Shown here in pieces: positions 17,725 through 26,218 of a DNA stretch of 64,000 bases. Position 1 is the first letter of the stretch. Each line of letters opens with the position of its first letter. A program made the translations under genes and the position numbers. The stretch is from Lishizhenia tianjinensis (GTDB taxonomy: Bacteria; Bacteroidota; Bacteroidia; Flavobacteriales_D; Crocinitomicaceae): positions 186,001-250,000 of the forward strand of contig NZ_FPAS01000006.1 of the NCBI RefSeq assembly GCF_900116425.1. Direction: 5' to 3'. The notes beneath the pieces are model-generated. The model was not told where the DNA came from, did not search any database, and saw nothing but the letters and a program-made list of their open reading frames with translations.

Positions 17725-19416
17725 TTAATTAGAAAGGTTAACATTAAGATTGATTTTCGCGGAGAGTGAAACCGTTAATTCATACTCAGGGTAGAATTTC
17801 ACATCTTGCTGCTGATCTGCATTAGTGGTGTTTAAGTTTGCTCTATATACCACCTTTTTGGTTCCTCCAGAAATTAGATTTTGCAGCTGACCGTTGTTCA
17901 GAGGTACATCTGTTATTCTTCTAGAACTCTCTACCACCTTACCATAATTAGGGTCTGTTACAGGAAGAGAAACATCAACAATTCCGGCTGGAATCAAATT
18001 ATCTAAACTCGGGTTGGCAAAGAGTGAATCTAGCACCACATCATTTTCATCTAAGAAATAAATTTGCGCACCCAATGCCAAGGGCAAACCGTTATCACTA
18101 ATAATTCGAATAGTTGCGCGGTTTACATCTTTATCGTCAAAGTTAGATTCTGGATCTAAATCCAAGGCTTCTCCCAAATCTAAATCGGAGGTGTCTTGAA
18201 AAGAGAAGTTGTATGCATATCCAAATATGGGCAAGATTACTTCCACATCTCCCCAGGCCATGGCATCACTGCTTAAAAAATTCTGACTGAAACCATCTGG
18301 ATTTGTTTCTGCTGCTAGTTCGTAAACGATGTTGTCTGGACTCGCATCTATCAACTGAGATAAACTCGGTGTTGTATTACCATTGTTTATACTGTGAAAA
18401 AAGTCTGCTGTATCCCCTAAAAAACTTGCCCCTGGTATGGTTGGTATATTCGTTAAACCAGGTCCTCCTAAACTCTGACTTGAACCAGAATTTCCATCGT
18501 ATAAACCTGAGAAATTAATTCCCAGTGGTAACCCTGCAGAAGAACGTATGTATAAATTCAATTGTGGATCGGCAAAATGTAAATCACCTGAAATAAAATT
18601 ATTAAACACCGGTAAATCTTGGGTATCCTGCGCTACTATATTTTGGAAATTTCCAAAGTATCCGAATATACTCTCAAAGCCTGTGAGGTCTAGATTCAGA
18701 TCAAAAGAAATACTTTCCGTACCGGTGTAGGGCTGTCCTGTCTTGGTAAGTGTAACATCAACCACAACCTCTAATTCATTATTGGTTTGTCCACCCTTGG
18801 TTAAATCCATCACGTAGTTAGACAAATCTATATTGAGCATTTCCTGTGTAGGTGTGGACCCTTGAAAAGATAAATCTACAGTAGTGTTAAAAGAATTCCC
18901 GTTTTGTTTTAGGTAGGGGATGGAAATATTCAAGGTAACATCGTGCTGCATGTCTGTAAAGGCATCTATGTTCAATGTTCCGGATGACAAACGTATACTA
19001 TCTACCTCTTCTCCATTGGAAAAAGCGAAGGTTTCGCTCAGGGTTTCTCCAAAATTAACACTGGTGCCAGCTGGTGCAAAACTAAAAGCTGTTACGGTAG
19101 AAGGTGGCACTGAAACAGCATAGTTTAAATTTTGACTTGGTAATTCTATTAATTCACCGGCGTTAAATTCAAAAATATTCTGTCTGTAAACCAAGCGAAA
19201 TAATTCATCCGCATCATTGTAAATTAGTTCACCTTCATCAAATTCTTTTTCTAAGTCTCCGAGGTTAATGGTTGCTTTTGCCAAAGGTATTGCAAAGCTG
19301 GGATCAGCCTCAGACAAGTCTAGCTTATCTACCTCAAAGGTTTCTTTTTTACAGCTTACAATAATTCCAACCAATAGCAGTGGCAAGATAAAGTAGCTTA
19401 GTGGGTACTTTTTCAT
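17725..19416 (-). CDS. Large lipoprotein, function unknown
   Basis: A 563-residue exported lipoprotein. The signal ends in the lipobox IVSC (Cys22), followed by KKETFEVDK. The body is almost entirely beta-strand, rich in Asn, Asp, Ser and Leu (VDLSFQGSTPTQEMLNIDLS), with repeated immunoglobulin-like patterns and few charged catalytic-type residues. No family is recognised. It lies eight bases upstream of the DUF5723/TSP3/OmpA gene on the same strand, so the two are almost surely cotranscribed and may form an outer-membrane complex; that pairing is inference. Confidence 0.75.
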   Translation of the reverse strand: MKKYPLSYFILPLLLVGIIVSCKKETFEVDKLDLSEADPSFAIPLAKATINLGDLEKEFDEGELIYNDADELFRLVYRQNIFEFNAGELIELPSQNLNYAVSVPPSTVTAFSFAPAGTSVNFGETLSETFAFSNGEEVDSIRLSSGTLNIDAFTDMQHDVTLNISIPYLKQNGNSFNTTVDLSFQGSTPTQEMLNIDLSNYVMDLTKGGQTNNELEVVVDVTLTKTGQPYTGTESISFDLNLDLTGFESIFGYFGNFQNIVAQDTQDLPVFNNFISGDLHFADPQLNLYIRSSAGLPLGINFSGLYDGNSGSSQSLGGPGLTNIPTIPGASFLGDTADFFHSINNGNTTPSLSQLIDASPDNIVYELAAETNPDGFSQNFLSSDAMAWGDVEVILPIFGYAYNFSFQDTSDLDLGEALDLDPESNFDDKDVNRATIRIISDNGLPLALGAQIYFLDENDVVLDSLFANPSLDNLIPAGIVDVSLPVTDPNYGKVVESSRRITDVPLNNGQLQNLISGGTKKVVYRANLNTTNADQQQDVKFYPEYELTVSLSAKINLNVNLSN

Positions 19417-19434
19417 AGGGTTAATTTTTCAAAA

Positions 19435-19442
19435 CAAAGGTA
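19435..19442 (-). promoter_or_regulatory. -7 element of the lipoprotein-OmpA operon
   Basis: A perfect TACCTTTG on the minus strand lies 18 bases before the ATG at 19416. The -33 position reads TTT rather than TTG. Confidence 0.45.
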
Positions 19443-19516
19443 GGCTAAAACTACCTTAGAAAAAAGAAAAAGTCCTATATATCCCTTAGGTTAAATCCTG
19501 ATTTTAATTCAATTAT

Positions 19517-21658
19517 TTAAGCATTAATGGAAGTTGAATAGATGATTAAATTTTGTTCAACTTGACTTAAAACGAGTAGTTCTTGCGTAGCTTTGTTGTA
19601 CACAAATGATAATAATCCTTCGCCTTCTTTTGGCCAATCTTTCACCAATTCCCCCTCGTTGTTGAAGAGGTAAATATTATTTTCTAATTGGTCAAGGATT
19701 AAAGTATAATATCTGCCCTGTACTTCTAGAGTATGAATTTGCGTAACTTCTTGGTTACTTTTATTGAGTCTGGTCAGAGCATCCCCATAAGCCGAGTATA
19801 CTATAATCACCCCGTCTTTTAAACCGTAGAAATAATTGGCGTCTTTCCAAAATTTGTTTCCGTCCACACTTCCTACAACTTCACCGGCTATGTTTAACAG
19901 TTCTTGTTTTTCATTTTGGTTGAGCACGGCAATCACATCTCCGCCTGATTTTAGCTGCAAGGGAGAAAAGTTAGCAACCTTGTTTTTTAGTTTGGACTTT
20001 TCTAATTCAACACAGTACGCCTGTTCTTCTGTTCTTACCCAAGCACTTAAGGTTCCTTTTCTGTTTAAACCATGAATTTCTCCAATTATAGCTTGCTGTG
20101 CCGTTTTTTGAATGATCAATTCCATTCCTTTGGCATTTAGCATAATTACTTCGCCTACATGGGTTCCAAAAATATATTTCGACTCACCTCTCCAAGATAC
20201 TGCAGCGAAATTTGCTGTTAAGGCCTGCTCAAAGTTTACAGGAAATCCACTTACATTATTACCGTTTAGGTCTAAGATATGAAAGGATTGCTCGGTAGTG
20301 AAAGCGATTTGATGCTTCTTATTTTGGTAAACATCCACCACCTGTACATCTTTAATTTCTCCTTCTATTTTTCCGTCCCATATTCTTTTCCCTTCAGAGG
20401 AGAATAGAAAATAAGCTCCGTCTTTAGCACTCACAAAATAAGAATAGGCTCCTCGTATATGGTCCCAAATAGGCAGTATATTTTGCATGGCTTTTCCAAC
20501 CGCAATGGTTCTCACTTTACTTCTCTGGTCTCTATCAGAAGGCCTTATCTCTCCTTCAATTTTATCCACTTTAAAACTTTGAAGTTCTGAATAACTAATA
20601 GAAGTTGCCCGTTTATCTTCCACCTTTCTGTAATGTACTTCTCGGGTTAAATCTCCATAAATCCTATTCTGTTTACTCACATTTAACGCCAATGTTTTCC
20701 CCAATTTATAGTGTAAGGCAATTTGTTTACAAAGGGCTTCTGATTCTGCAAGAACTACCTTATCCTCAACTTCCAAAACATAAATCGCTTTCCCCTTTTT
20801 TGGAAAATCACTTGTTAGTTGGAAACCTTCAAAATGCTTTACTTCATTCTCCAAATAGTTGGTATCCACTTTATCGCTTTTCTCCAACAATATTAGAATG
20901 GGGTTTTGTTGCGCGCTGTAATCTGAGATAATAAATGTCTGACCTTTTAACTCACCTTTGACTATGCCCTTATCTACCCACTCGGCCATTAAACCCTTTG
21001 CGTAAACACTGTCATGATGTTGTAAATAAGCGTATTGATAAAAAGTATAATCTTCCACTTCTTCCGGAACTAAATAAGCAAAATTCAGCTGGTCATCTAC
21101 CGCACTTCCGAAAGCTTCGTGTGCCAATTTACTTTTGTATTGGTAATTCCCTTGTTGGGTTTTGTAAATATCTGTATTGGCCCCAGTAGTAAAATCAACC
21201 GTACTTGCGGAGGCATTTTTGTCGTTTAGGCCTATAAAACTTAACTTTTCTTCATTGAGTTGGATATCCTTCTTTGCCACCAAAAGGTAATCACCATTGT
21301 TATACTTTATCTCTGAAGGGTGAAGGTTTAACTGATCGGCAAAGTCCTTTAGTTCTTCTGGGTTCCACTTTCCTTTTTTCTGAGCAATGAAAAAGGGTCT
21401 ATTGGCTGAAAAATAATATTTGAATTGCGTGTATGGAGGAGTAATTTGTAAGTGTAAATAAGGATTTTTTGCAGGCAATAGCTGTGCTGCATCTTCAATT
21501 TCTGACCAACGATTAACCACTAAAACAACACTGTCTTGGTCATTAAAAACAAACTCTGGGTGATAAGAAAACTTCTCTTTTTCTATCAATGAAAATCCTG
21601 AATATGCTATCCAAGCTAAACTTCCCAAAAGAAGAAGGACAATCAAAACTGCTCTCAT
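19517..21658 (-). CDS. Membrane-anchored protein with propeller-like C-terminus
   Basis: A 713-residue protein of unknown function. Residues 4-24 form a single N-terminal membrane segment, without a clear cleavage site, leaving the rest in the periplasm. The first ~380 residues resemble a DUF3352-style domain (NDQDSVVLVVNRWSEIEDAAQLL). From ~residue 385 onward, repeated strand phrases such as GAYSYFVSAKDGAYFLFSSEG and QIAFTTEQSFHILDLNGNNVSGFPVNF read like PQQ/beta-propeller blades. No catalytic motif is visible. rnhB lies 77 bases upstream on the same strand. The fold assignments come from pattern reading only. Confidence 0.7.
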   Translation of the reverse strand: MRAVLIVLLLLGSLAWIAYSGFSLIEKEKFSYHPEFVFNDQDSVVLVVNRWSEIEDAAQLLPAKNPYLHLQITPPYTQFKYYFSANRPFFIAQKKGKWNPEELKDFADQLNLHPSEIKYNNGDYLLVAKKDIQLNEEKLSFIGLNDKNASASTVDFTTGANTDIYKTQQGNYQYKSKLAHEAFGSAVDDQLNFAYLVPEEVEDYTFYQYAYLQHHDSVYAKGLMAEWVDKGIVKGELKGQTFIISDYSAQQNPILILLEKSDKVDTNYLENEVKHFEGFQLTSDFPKKGKAIYVLEVEDKVVLAESEALCKQIALHYKLGKTLALNVSKQNRIYGDLTREVHYRKVEDKRATSISYSELQSFKVDKIEGEIRPSDRDQRSKVRTIAVGKAMQNILPIWDHIRGAYSYFVSAKDGAYFLFSSEGKRIWDGKIEGEIKDVQVVDVYQNKKHQIAFTTEQSFHILDLNGNNVSGFPVNFEQALTANFAAVSWRGESKYIFGTHVGEVIMLNAKGMELIIQKTAQQAIIGEIHGLNRKGTLSAWVRTEEQAYCVELEKSKLKNKVANFSPLQLKSGGDVIAVLNQNEKQELLNIAGEVVGSVDGNKFWKDANYFYGLKDGVIIVYSAYGDALTRLNKSNQEVTQIHTLEVQGRYYTLILDQLENNIYLFNNEGELVKDWPKEGEGLLSFVYNKATQELLVLSQVEQNLIIYSTSINA

Positions 21659-21735
21659 AGACCTCTAAATTAATTCAATTCTCCATCAAGGCATGTAGGC
21701 ACATGAAAAGATGCAAACATTCTAACTTTAAAAAA

Positions 21736-22344
21736 CTAAAATTTTAGAGAAAGTTGTTCATCAGAAAGCAACTTAAAACTCTTTCTATGGTAAGGCGTTT
21801 CTCCATGCTCGAAAATGGCTGCTCTATGTTTTTTGGTAGGATAACCTTTGTTCTTTTTCCAATCATAATATGGAAATTCTTCATGCAGCTCTTCCATAAT
21901 ATCATCTCTGTAGGTTTTGGCTAAAACGGACGCCGCGGCTATGCTTAAAAACCTTCCATCACCCTTTATCATACAGCTATGTGCTACTTCTGGATAGGGG
22001 TTAAAACGATTTCCATCAATCAGTAAATGTTCAGGTCTTAATTCCAATTGGTCTATGGCCCTGTGCATCGCCAAAAAACTAGCATTTAAAATATTGATTT
22101 CATCTATCTCTTTATGGTCAACTATTCCAACTCCAAAACTTAAGGCATGTTCTTCTATAATCGGTCGCAACAAATAACGTTGTTTCTCGCTTAATTTTTT
22201 TGAATCATTTAAGAGATCGTGCGTGAAGTCCTGTGGTAATATAACAGCGGCTGCCACAACTGGTCCAGACAAACAACCTCTTCCAGCCTCGTCGCACCCC
22301 GCTTCTACGCGGCCTTCAACTTCAAATGCTAATAGATTTCCCAT
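21736..22344 (-). CDS. rnhB: Ribonuclease HII
   Basis: RNase HII cleaves the RNA strand of RNA-DNA hybrids and starts removal of misincorporated ribonucleotides. Its 202 residues match the family. The active-site acidic residues begin with Asp18-Glu19 in AGCDEAGRG; the third is in LLIDGNRF and the fourth follows in the [13 protein letters not shown] block, which also carries the conserved Ser-Ile-Ala-Ala loop. The segment [12 protein letters not shown] near the C-terminus is typical. It is a likely single-gene or first-gene unit, divergent from the secreted protein at 22519. Confidence 0.97.
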   Translation of the reverse strand: MGNLLAFEVEGRVEAGCDEAGRGCLSGPVVAAAVILPQDFTHDLLNDSKKLSEKQRYLLRPIIEEHALSFGVGIVDHKEIDEINILNASFLAMHRAIDQLELRPEHLLIDGNRFNPYPEVAHSCMIKGDGRFLSIAAASVLAKTYRDDIMEELHEEFPYYDWKKNKGYPTKKHRAAIFEHGETPYHRKSFKLLSDEQLSLKF

Positions 22345-22518
22345 AGTGCTACAAGATTACAAAATTCTGAGCTTGTAGTAGGTATAAGGCATAAAAGTTG
22401 TAGTCTTAGAACTGTAAAAAAGTGAAGCAACTTTTCCTAAGCTTTTTACGTTTAATTGTTTAAGAAACTCAATTATTACTAACTTTAGTGAAAATTGCTT
22501 GACTATAAAATATAAAAC

Positions 22519-22887
22519 ATGAAAAAATTATTTGCATTCTTATTGGTAGTAACCTGCAGCTTTTTAAGCTTTGGACAAGAAAACCAAGCTGTAGCTCAAG
22601 GCACAGAAACTACGTTTAGCGAAAATGTAGCAAAAGGAGTTTTTAGCTTTATTCTACCAGAAGGAACAAGTGCAGAAGAGGTTGAAAAAAACAGTGCTTA
22701 TTACACATCTTTTTTCACAGTTGAATACGATGCTACAACGCGCAAAGCAACTTTAAAAATGGCGGATAACACAGCAGAATCAAGACACGTTGTGGTGCGT
22801 TTTTTAATCTCAAACAAAGTAAGAACAGTAAAGCTAGGGAATACAGAATACACTGTTTCTGAATTCTACGAAAAGCATTTAAAATAA
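22519..22887 (+). CDS. Small secreted protein of unknown function
   Basis: A 122-residue exported protein. The signal peptide MKKLFAFLLVVTCSFLSFG is followed by QENQAVAQGTETTF. The mature ~100 residues form an alternating alpha/beta pattern (GVFSFILPEGTSAEEVEKN; YYTSFFTVEYDATTRKATLKM; HVVVRFLISNKVRTVKL), suggestive of a ferredoxin-like fold of the kind seen in periplasmic domains, but no family is recognised. It has its own terminator and looks like a monocistronic gene. Confidence 0.7.
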   Translation: MKKLFAFLLVVTCSFLSFGQENQAVAQGTETTFSENVAKGVFSFILPEGTSAEEVEKNSAYYTSFFTVEYDATTRKATLKMADNTAESRHVVVRFLISNKVRTVKLGNTEYTVSEFYEKHLK

Positions 22888-22907
22888 AAAACCTTAATTA
22901 CCGTAGG

Positions 22908-22938
22908 GCCGCTACTAATTTTTGTAGCGGCTTTTTTT
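22908..22938 (+). terminator. Terminator of the small secreted protein gene
   Basis: The perfect hairpin GCCGCTAC/GTAGCGGC with a nine-base loop is followed by seven T. Confidence 0.93.
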
Positions 22939-22950
22939 GTGCCAAAAGTT

Positions 22951-22978
22951 TTGTATACCCCCTGAAAGTTTATTTTTG
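22951..22978 (+). promoter_or_regulatory. Promoter reaching into the start of the glycosyltransferase
   Basis: TTG at 22951, a 17-base spacer, then the perfect -7 element TATTTTTG at 22971-22978. The ATG at 22983 follows only four bases later, so the transcript would be leaderless or nearly so. Confidence 0.6.
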
Positions 22979-22982
22979 AACT

Positions 22983-24059
22983 ATGGCTACTGGCACTCCA
23001 CATATCTTTTTTATTGCCCCCTATCCCAAAGGAGCTGCTCCCTCGCAACGTTTTCGATTCGAACAATACCTAAGCTTTCTCGAAAAAGAAGGTTATAGTT
23101 ATGAATTCCATCCCTTTTATGATGAGGATGCCTGGAAAACCTTGTACGCAGAAGGTCAAGTTTTAAAAAAATCTTACCACCTCCTGCGTAGTTTTTGGAG
23201 GCGTTTTTTGCTCTTGTTTCAACTCCGAAAAGCCGATTTTATTTTTGTCCACAGAGAAATGTCGCACGTTGGTCCACCCATTTTTGAATGGATTACCACT
23301 CAACTTTTAGGCAAGAAAATTATATATGACTTCGACGATGCTATTTGGCTGCCAAATTATAGCGAACAAAATGCACGTTTTCAGCAATTAAAAATGTACA
23401 AAAAAGTGTTTCGCATTATGCGTTGGGCTCACTTAATAAGCGCGGGTAATGAATTTTTATGTTCTACCGCACGCAAGTACAACTCCAAAGTAAATTTCAT
23501 ACCTACCACTATAGATTTAAATTATCATCAATCTCCTCCTCGAAAAAAAGGAAGGCTTACCGTAGGTTGGACAGGTACACATACCACCGCTAAATATTTG
23601 CACGCTGTATTACCTGTACTAGAAAAATTACAATCCAAATACGATTTCGATTTCTTGGTAATTTCTAACGAAAACCCAGCCTTTGCTTTGCCCAACTTTA
23701 CCTATATCCCTTGGAATAAAACCACAGAGATACAAGATTTAAATAGCATAGATATAGGTATTATGCCTTTGGAAGACAGTGTGTGGACCCAAGGAAAATG
23801 TGCTTTTAAAATACTCCAATACATGGCACTATCTAAGCCCTGTGTTGCTTCTCCTGTAGGGGCGAATTTGTCGGTAATAGAAGAAGGGGTTAACGGACGA
23901 TTTGCCAAAAGCGAAGAAGAATGGTTCTATGCATTGGAAGAACTACTTAGCAATGAAGACTTGCGTATCCAACTCGGTAAAAAGGCATTTGAAACCGTTC
24001 GAGAAGGATATTCTGTTGAAGCCAATCAAGAAAAATACCTTAAATTATTTCAGAAATAG
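22983..24059 (+). CDS. Glycosyltransferase, GT4-like
   Basis: A 358-residue GT-B glycosyltransferase. The N-terminal domain carries APYPKGAAPSQRFRFEQYL, which is typical of one flavobacterial glycosyltransferase group. The C-terminal half has VGWTGTHTTAKYL, then DIGIMPLEDSVWTQGKCAFKILQYMALSKPCVAS, and finally YSVEANQEKYLKLF. It has no signal peptide and no membrane segment. It lies alone, so acceptor and sugar are unknown; the neighbouring yebC is functionally unrelated. The start is supported by the promoter four bases upstream. Any link to the second glycosyltransferase at 13286 is speculation. Confidence 0.88.
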   Translation: MATGTPHIFFIAPYPKGAAPSQRFRFEQYLSFLEKEGYSYEFHPFYDEDAWKTLYAEGQVLKKSYHLLRSFWRRFLLLFQLRKADFIFVHREMSHVGPPIFEWITTQLLGKKIIYDFDDAIWLPNYSEQNARFQQLKMYKKVFRIMRWAHLISAGNEFLCSTARKYNSKVNFIPTTIDLNYHQSPPRKKGRLTVGWTGTHTTAKYLHAVLPVLEKLQSKYDFDFLVISNENPAFALPNFTYIPWNKTTEIQDLNSIDIGIMPLEDSVWTQGKCAFKILQYMALSKPCVASPVGANLSVIEEGVNGRFAKSEEEWFYALEELLSNEDLRIQLGKKAFETVREGYSVEANQEKYLKLFQK

Positions 24060-24102
24060 AGCTTAAGCCCGCTCATAACTAGGCAAATTCCTAACATTTT
24101 TT

Positions 24103-24110
24103 TACTTTTG
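24103..24110 (+). promoter_or_regulatory. -7 element upstream of yebC
   Basis: TACTTTTG lies 24 bases before the ATG at 24135. No TTG is found at the right distance. Confidence 0.4.
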
Positions 24111-24134
24111 AATTCCTAAAATTTAAGACAAGAA

Positions 24135-24848
24135 ATGGGTAGAGCATTTGAATATCGCCGAGCTGCGAAAGAGAAACGATGGGATAAGATGTCGAAATTA
24201 TTCCCAAAACTTGCTAAGGCCATCACTATGGCGGCAAAAGAAGGAGGAGATGATCCTGCTATGAATGCTACTTTGCGTACTGCGATTCAAAACGCGAAGG
24301 CGCAGAACATGCCAAAAGACAATATTGAAAACGCGATAAAAAGAGCAACTTCTAAGGATGTTGAGAACTTTACAGAAGTAAACTACGAAGGTAAAGGTCC
24401 ACATGGTGTATTGGTTTACGTAGAATGTGCTACAGACAATACAACTAGAACAGTTGCCAACGTTAAATCTTACTTCAATAAAGCAGGTGGTTCTGTAGTT
24501 CCAAATGGATCTTTAGAATTCATGTTTAACCGTAAGGCTGTATTTAGAATTGAAGAAAACTTAGACGCCATAGACGTTGAAGAACTTGAGTTTGAATTAA
24601 TCGATGCAGGTTTGGAAGAAATCGTTAAAGAAGACGATAACATTACTGTTTACGGTGACTACACAAGCTTCGGTACTTTACAAACTGCCTTGGAAGAGAA
24701 AAATATTGAAGTAGCGAAAGCAAACCTTCAACGTATACCTACAAGCTCTGTTGAATTTACAGAAGAGCAATTGGTAGACATAGAAAAGATGTTAGACAAG
24801 ATAGAGGATGACGATGATATCCAACAAGTCTTTACAAATATTGCTTAA
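24135..24848 (+). CDS. YebC/PmpR family protein
   Basis: A 237-residue soluble protein of the conserved YebC family (TACO1 in mitochondria). Older annotations call it a transcriptional regulator; more recent work links it to translation of difficult sequences. Signatures: [51 protein letters not shown], and [19 protein letters not shown]. The three-domain layout and length match the family. A strong bidirectional terminator follows, shared with the convergent DUF4382 gene. Confidence 0.95.
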   Translation: MGRAFEYRRAAKEKRWDKMSKLFPKLAKAITMAAKEGGDDPAMNATLRTAIQNAKAQNMPKDNIENAIKRATSKDVENFTEVNYEGKGPHGVLVYVECATDNTTRTVANVKSYFNKAGGSVVPNGSLEFMFNRKAVFRIEENLDAIDVEELEFELIDAGLEEIVKEDDNITVYGDYTSFGTLQTALEEKNIEVAKANLQRIPTSSVEFTEEQLVDIEKMLDKIEDDDDIQQVFTNIA

Positions 24849-24860
24849 TACTTAAAGCAT

Positions 24861-24898
24861 AAAAAAAGCCGAGTGAATCATCACTCGGCTTTTTTATT
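24861..24898. terminator. Bidirectional terminator between yebC and the DUF4382 gene
   Basis: A long stem AAAAAAGCCGAGTGA/TCACTCGGCTTTTTT with a four-base loop has A and T runs on both flanks. Confidence 0.93.
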
Positions 24899-24919
24899 TG
24901 TCATCGTTTTTAGCTGATA

Positions 24920-25435
24920 TTATAGCGTGTCTACTACTTTCAATACCGGTTTCAAGATATACTTTCCGTTTCCAGTTTGGTGAACAGAAGCTTCTGCGTC
25001 AAAGTCTATCAATAACTCTACTCCATCATCTGGAATATTTACGTTCTTAATTTTCAATCCTGATTGTTGACCAGAAGGAGTCTTTAGATCATAGTAAACG
25101 CTGTCTACTAATACAGTGTTGGCGTCTCCTAATAAAAATCTTAATTCTGTAATAACACCCACTGGTAAAGATGCATCGTATGCTACCTCAAATGAGTTTG
25201 TGTCTTGGTATTCTAATAAATCGTAAATCCCTTGATTTGTCGGTAGGTCATACCATCCCGATTGGTTGGGATCATCTGCATCAATTTGTGCACTTACTTG
25301 TTCTATTTCTACGTTCACCTCTTGGTAATCACCAGGTGCGTCTGTCATTCTTATGCGTAAAGATGCTTCTTCACTTTTATTACATGAGAAAAGTAATACT
25401 GATAATGCAAGTAATGATAAAATCTTGTTTTTCAT
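24920..25435 (-). CDS. DUF4382 domain lipoprotein
   Basis: A 171-residue lipoprotein. The signal MKNKILSLLALSVLLFSC has a lipobox Cys18. The mature part is one DUF4382 domain: LRIRMTDAPGDYQEVNVEIEQV at its start, then a beta-sandwich with ELRFLLGDANTVLVDSV and VELLIDFDAEASV. The family is common in Bacteroidota; its function is not established. I used the ATG at 25435; the frame opens nine codons earlier but would prepend basic residues, and a good promoter covers that part. Confidence 0.88.
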   Translation of the reverse strand: MKNKILSLLALSVLLFSCNKSEEASLRIRMTDAPGDYQEVNVEIEQVSAQIDADDPNQSGWYDLPTNQGIYDLLEYQDTNSFEVAYDASLPVGVITELRFLLGDANTVLVDSVYYDLKTPSGQQSGLKIKNVNIPDDGVELLIDFDAEASVHQTGNGKYILKPVLKVVDTL

Positions 25436-25459
25436 GGTTCTTTTTCTTTTAGTACACTT

Positions 25460-25490
25460 CAAAGGTAGAGCCTTGTTGAAGCGAAACCAA
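25460..25490 (-). promoter_or_regulatory. Promoter of the DUF4382 lipoprotein gene
   Basis: On the minus strand: TTG at 25490-25488, a 20-base spacer, then the perfect -7 element TACCTTTG at 25467-25460. It supports the start at 25435. Confidence 0.7.
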
Positions 25491-25520
25491 AGAATCCATG
25501 ATATTCGAGAAGCTGAATTA

Positions 25521-26213
25521 TTATTCGTGGGTAATCTCCAATTTAAAGCCTATACCATGTACGTTTTCTATGCTAACTTTTTGGTCCTGACTTAAATATT
25601 TGCGCAATTTGGTGATGAAAACGTCTAAACTTCTTCCTACGAAGTAATCATCTTGCCCCCAAACAGCGTTTAAAACGATCTCTCTGGGTAATACCTGATT
25701 TTTAAACTTACAAAGCATGGCTAAAATTTGTGCTTCCTTTTTTGTAAGCTTCTTTTCAAACTCAGGATGGGTGAGCATGTAGTTGTCTTTGTCGTAAGTA
25801 TAACTCCCTAATTTCACCAGGTGCTCCTCCTCTTCTTCTACATCAACATTAACGCGCTTAAGCAAAGCTTTTACCCTAAACTGAAGTTCTTCGTGCGAAA
25901 AGGGCTTGGTTAAATAATCATCTCCCCCTGCTTTAAAACCTTCAATTTTATCCTCTGTCATAGATTTGGCCGTCAAGAATAAAATGGGCACATCTGCATT
26001 TACCTTTCTCACATCTCTTGCCAACATAAAACCATCTTTCTTGGGCATCATTACATCGAAAATACACAGGTGAAAATGGTCTTCATTAAAAGCTTTAAAT
26101 CCTTCTTTCCCGTCAGAGGCCAAGTGTACGTCATAGCCCAATGACTTTAATTGATCTGCAATGATGAATCCTAAACTAGTATCGTCTTCGCATAAAAGAA
26201 TCTTTGCTTTCAT
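25521..26213 (-). CDS. OmpR-family response regulator
   Basis: A 230-residue two-component regulator. The receiver domain (1-120) carries the acidic pocket CEDD near residue 10, the phosphoacceptor Asp53 in CIFDVMMPKKDG, Thr81 in FLTAKS and Lys103 in YLTKPFS. The DNA-binding winged helix (~135-228) contains LTKKEAQILAMLCKFKNQVLPREIVLNAVWG and RSLDVFITKLRKYLSQD. Its stop is the end of the operon; it begins five bases after the stop of the histidine kinase. The two surely form one signalling pair. Targets and the sensed signal are unknown. Confidence 0.96.
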   Translation of the reverse strand: MKAKILLCEDDTSLGFIIADQLKSLGYDVHLASDGKEGFKAFNEDHFHLCIFDVMMPKKDGFMLARDVRKVNADVPILFLTAKSMTEDKIEGFKAGGDDYLTKPFSHEELQFRVKALLKRVNVDVEEEEEHLVKLGSYTYDKDNYMLTHPEFEKKLTKKEAQILAMLCKFKNQVLPREIVLNAVWGQDDYFVGRSLDVFITKLRKYLSQDQKVSIENVHGIGFKLEITHE

Positions 26214-26218
26214 ATCTA

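Noticed and set aside
13286-24059. The two glycosyltransferases and the flippase as a polysaccharide cluster
   Set aside because: They are 9 to 23 kb apart, each in its own unit, with unrelated genes between.
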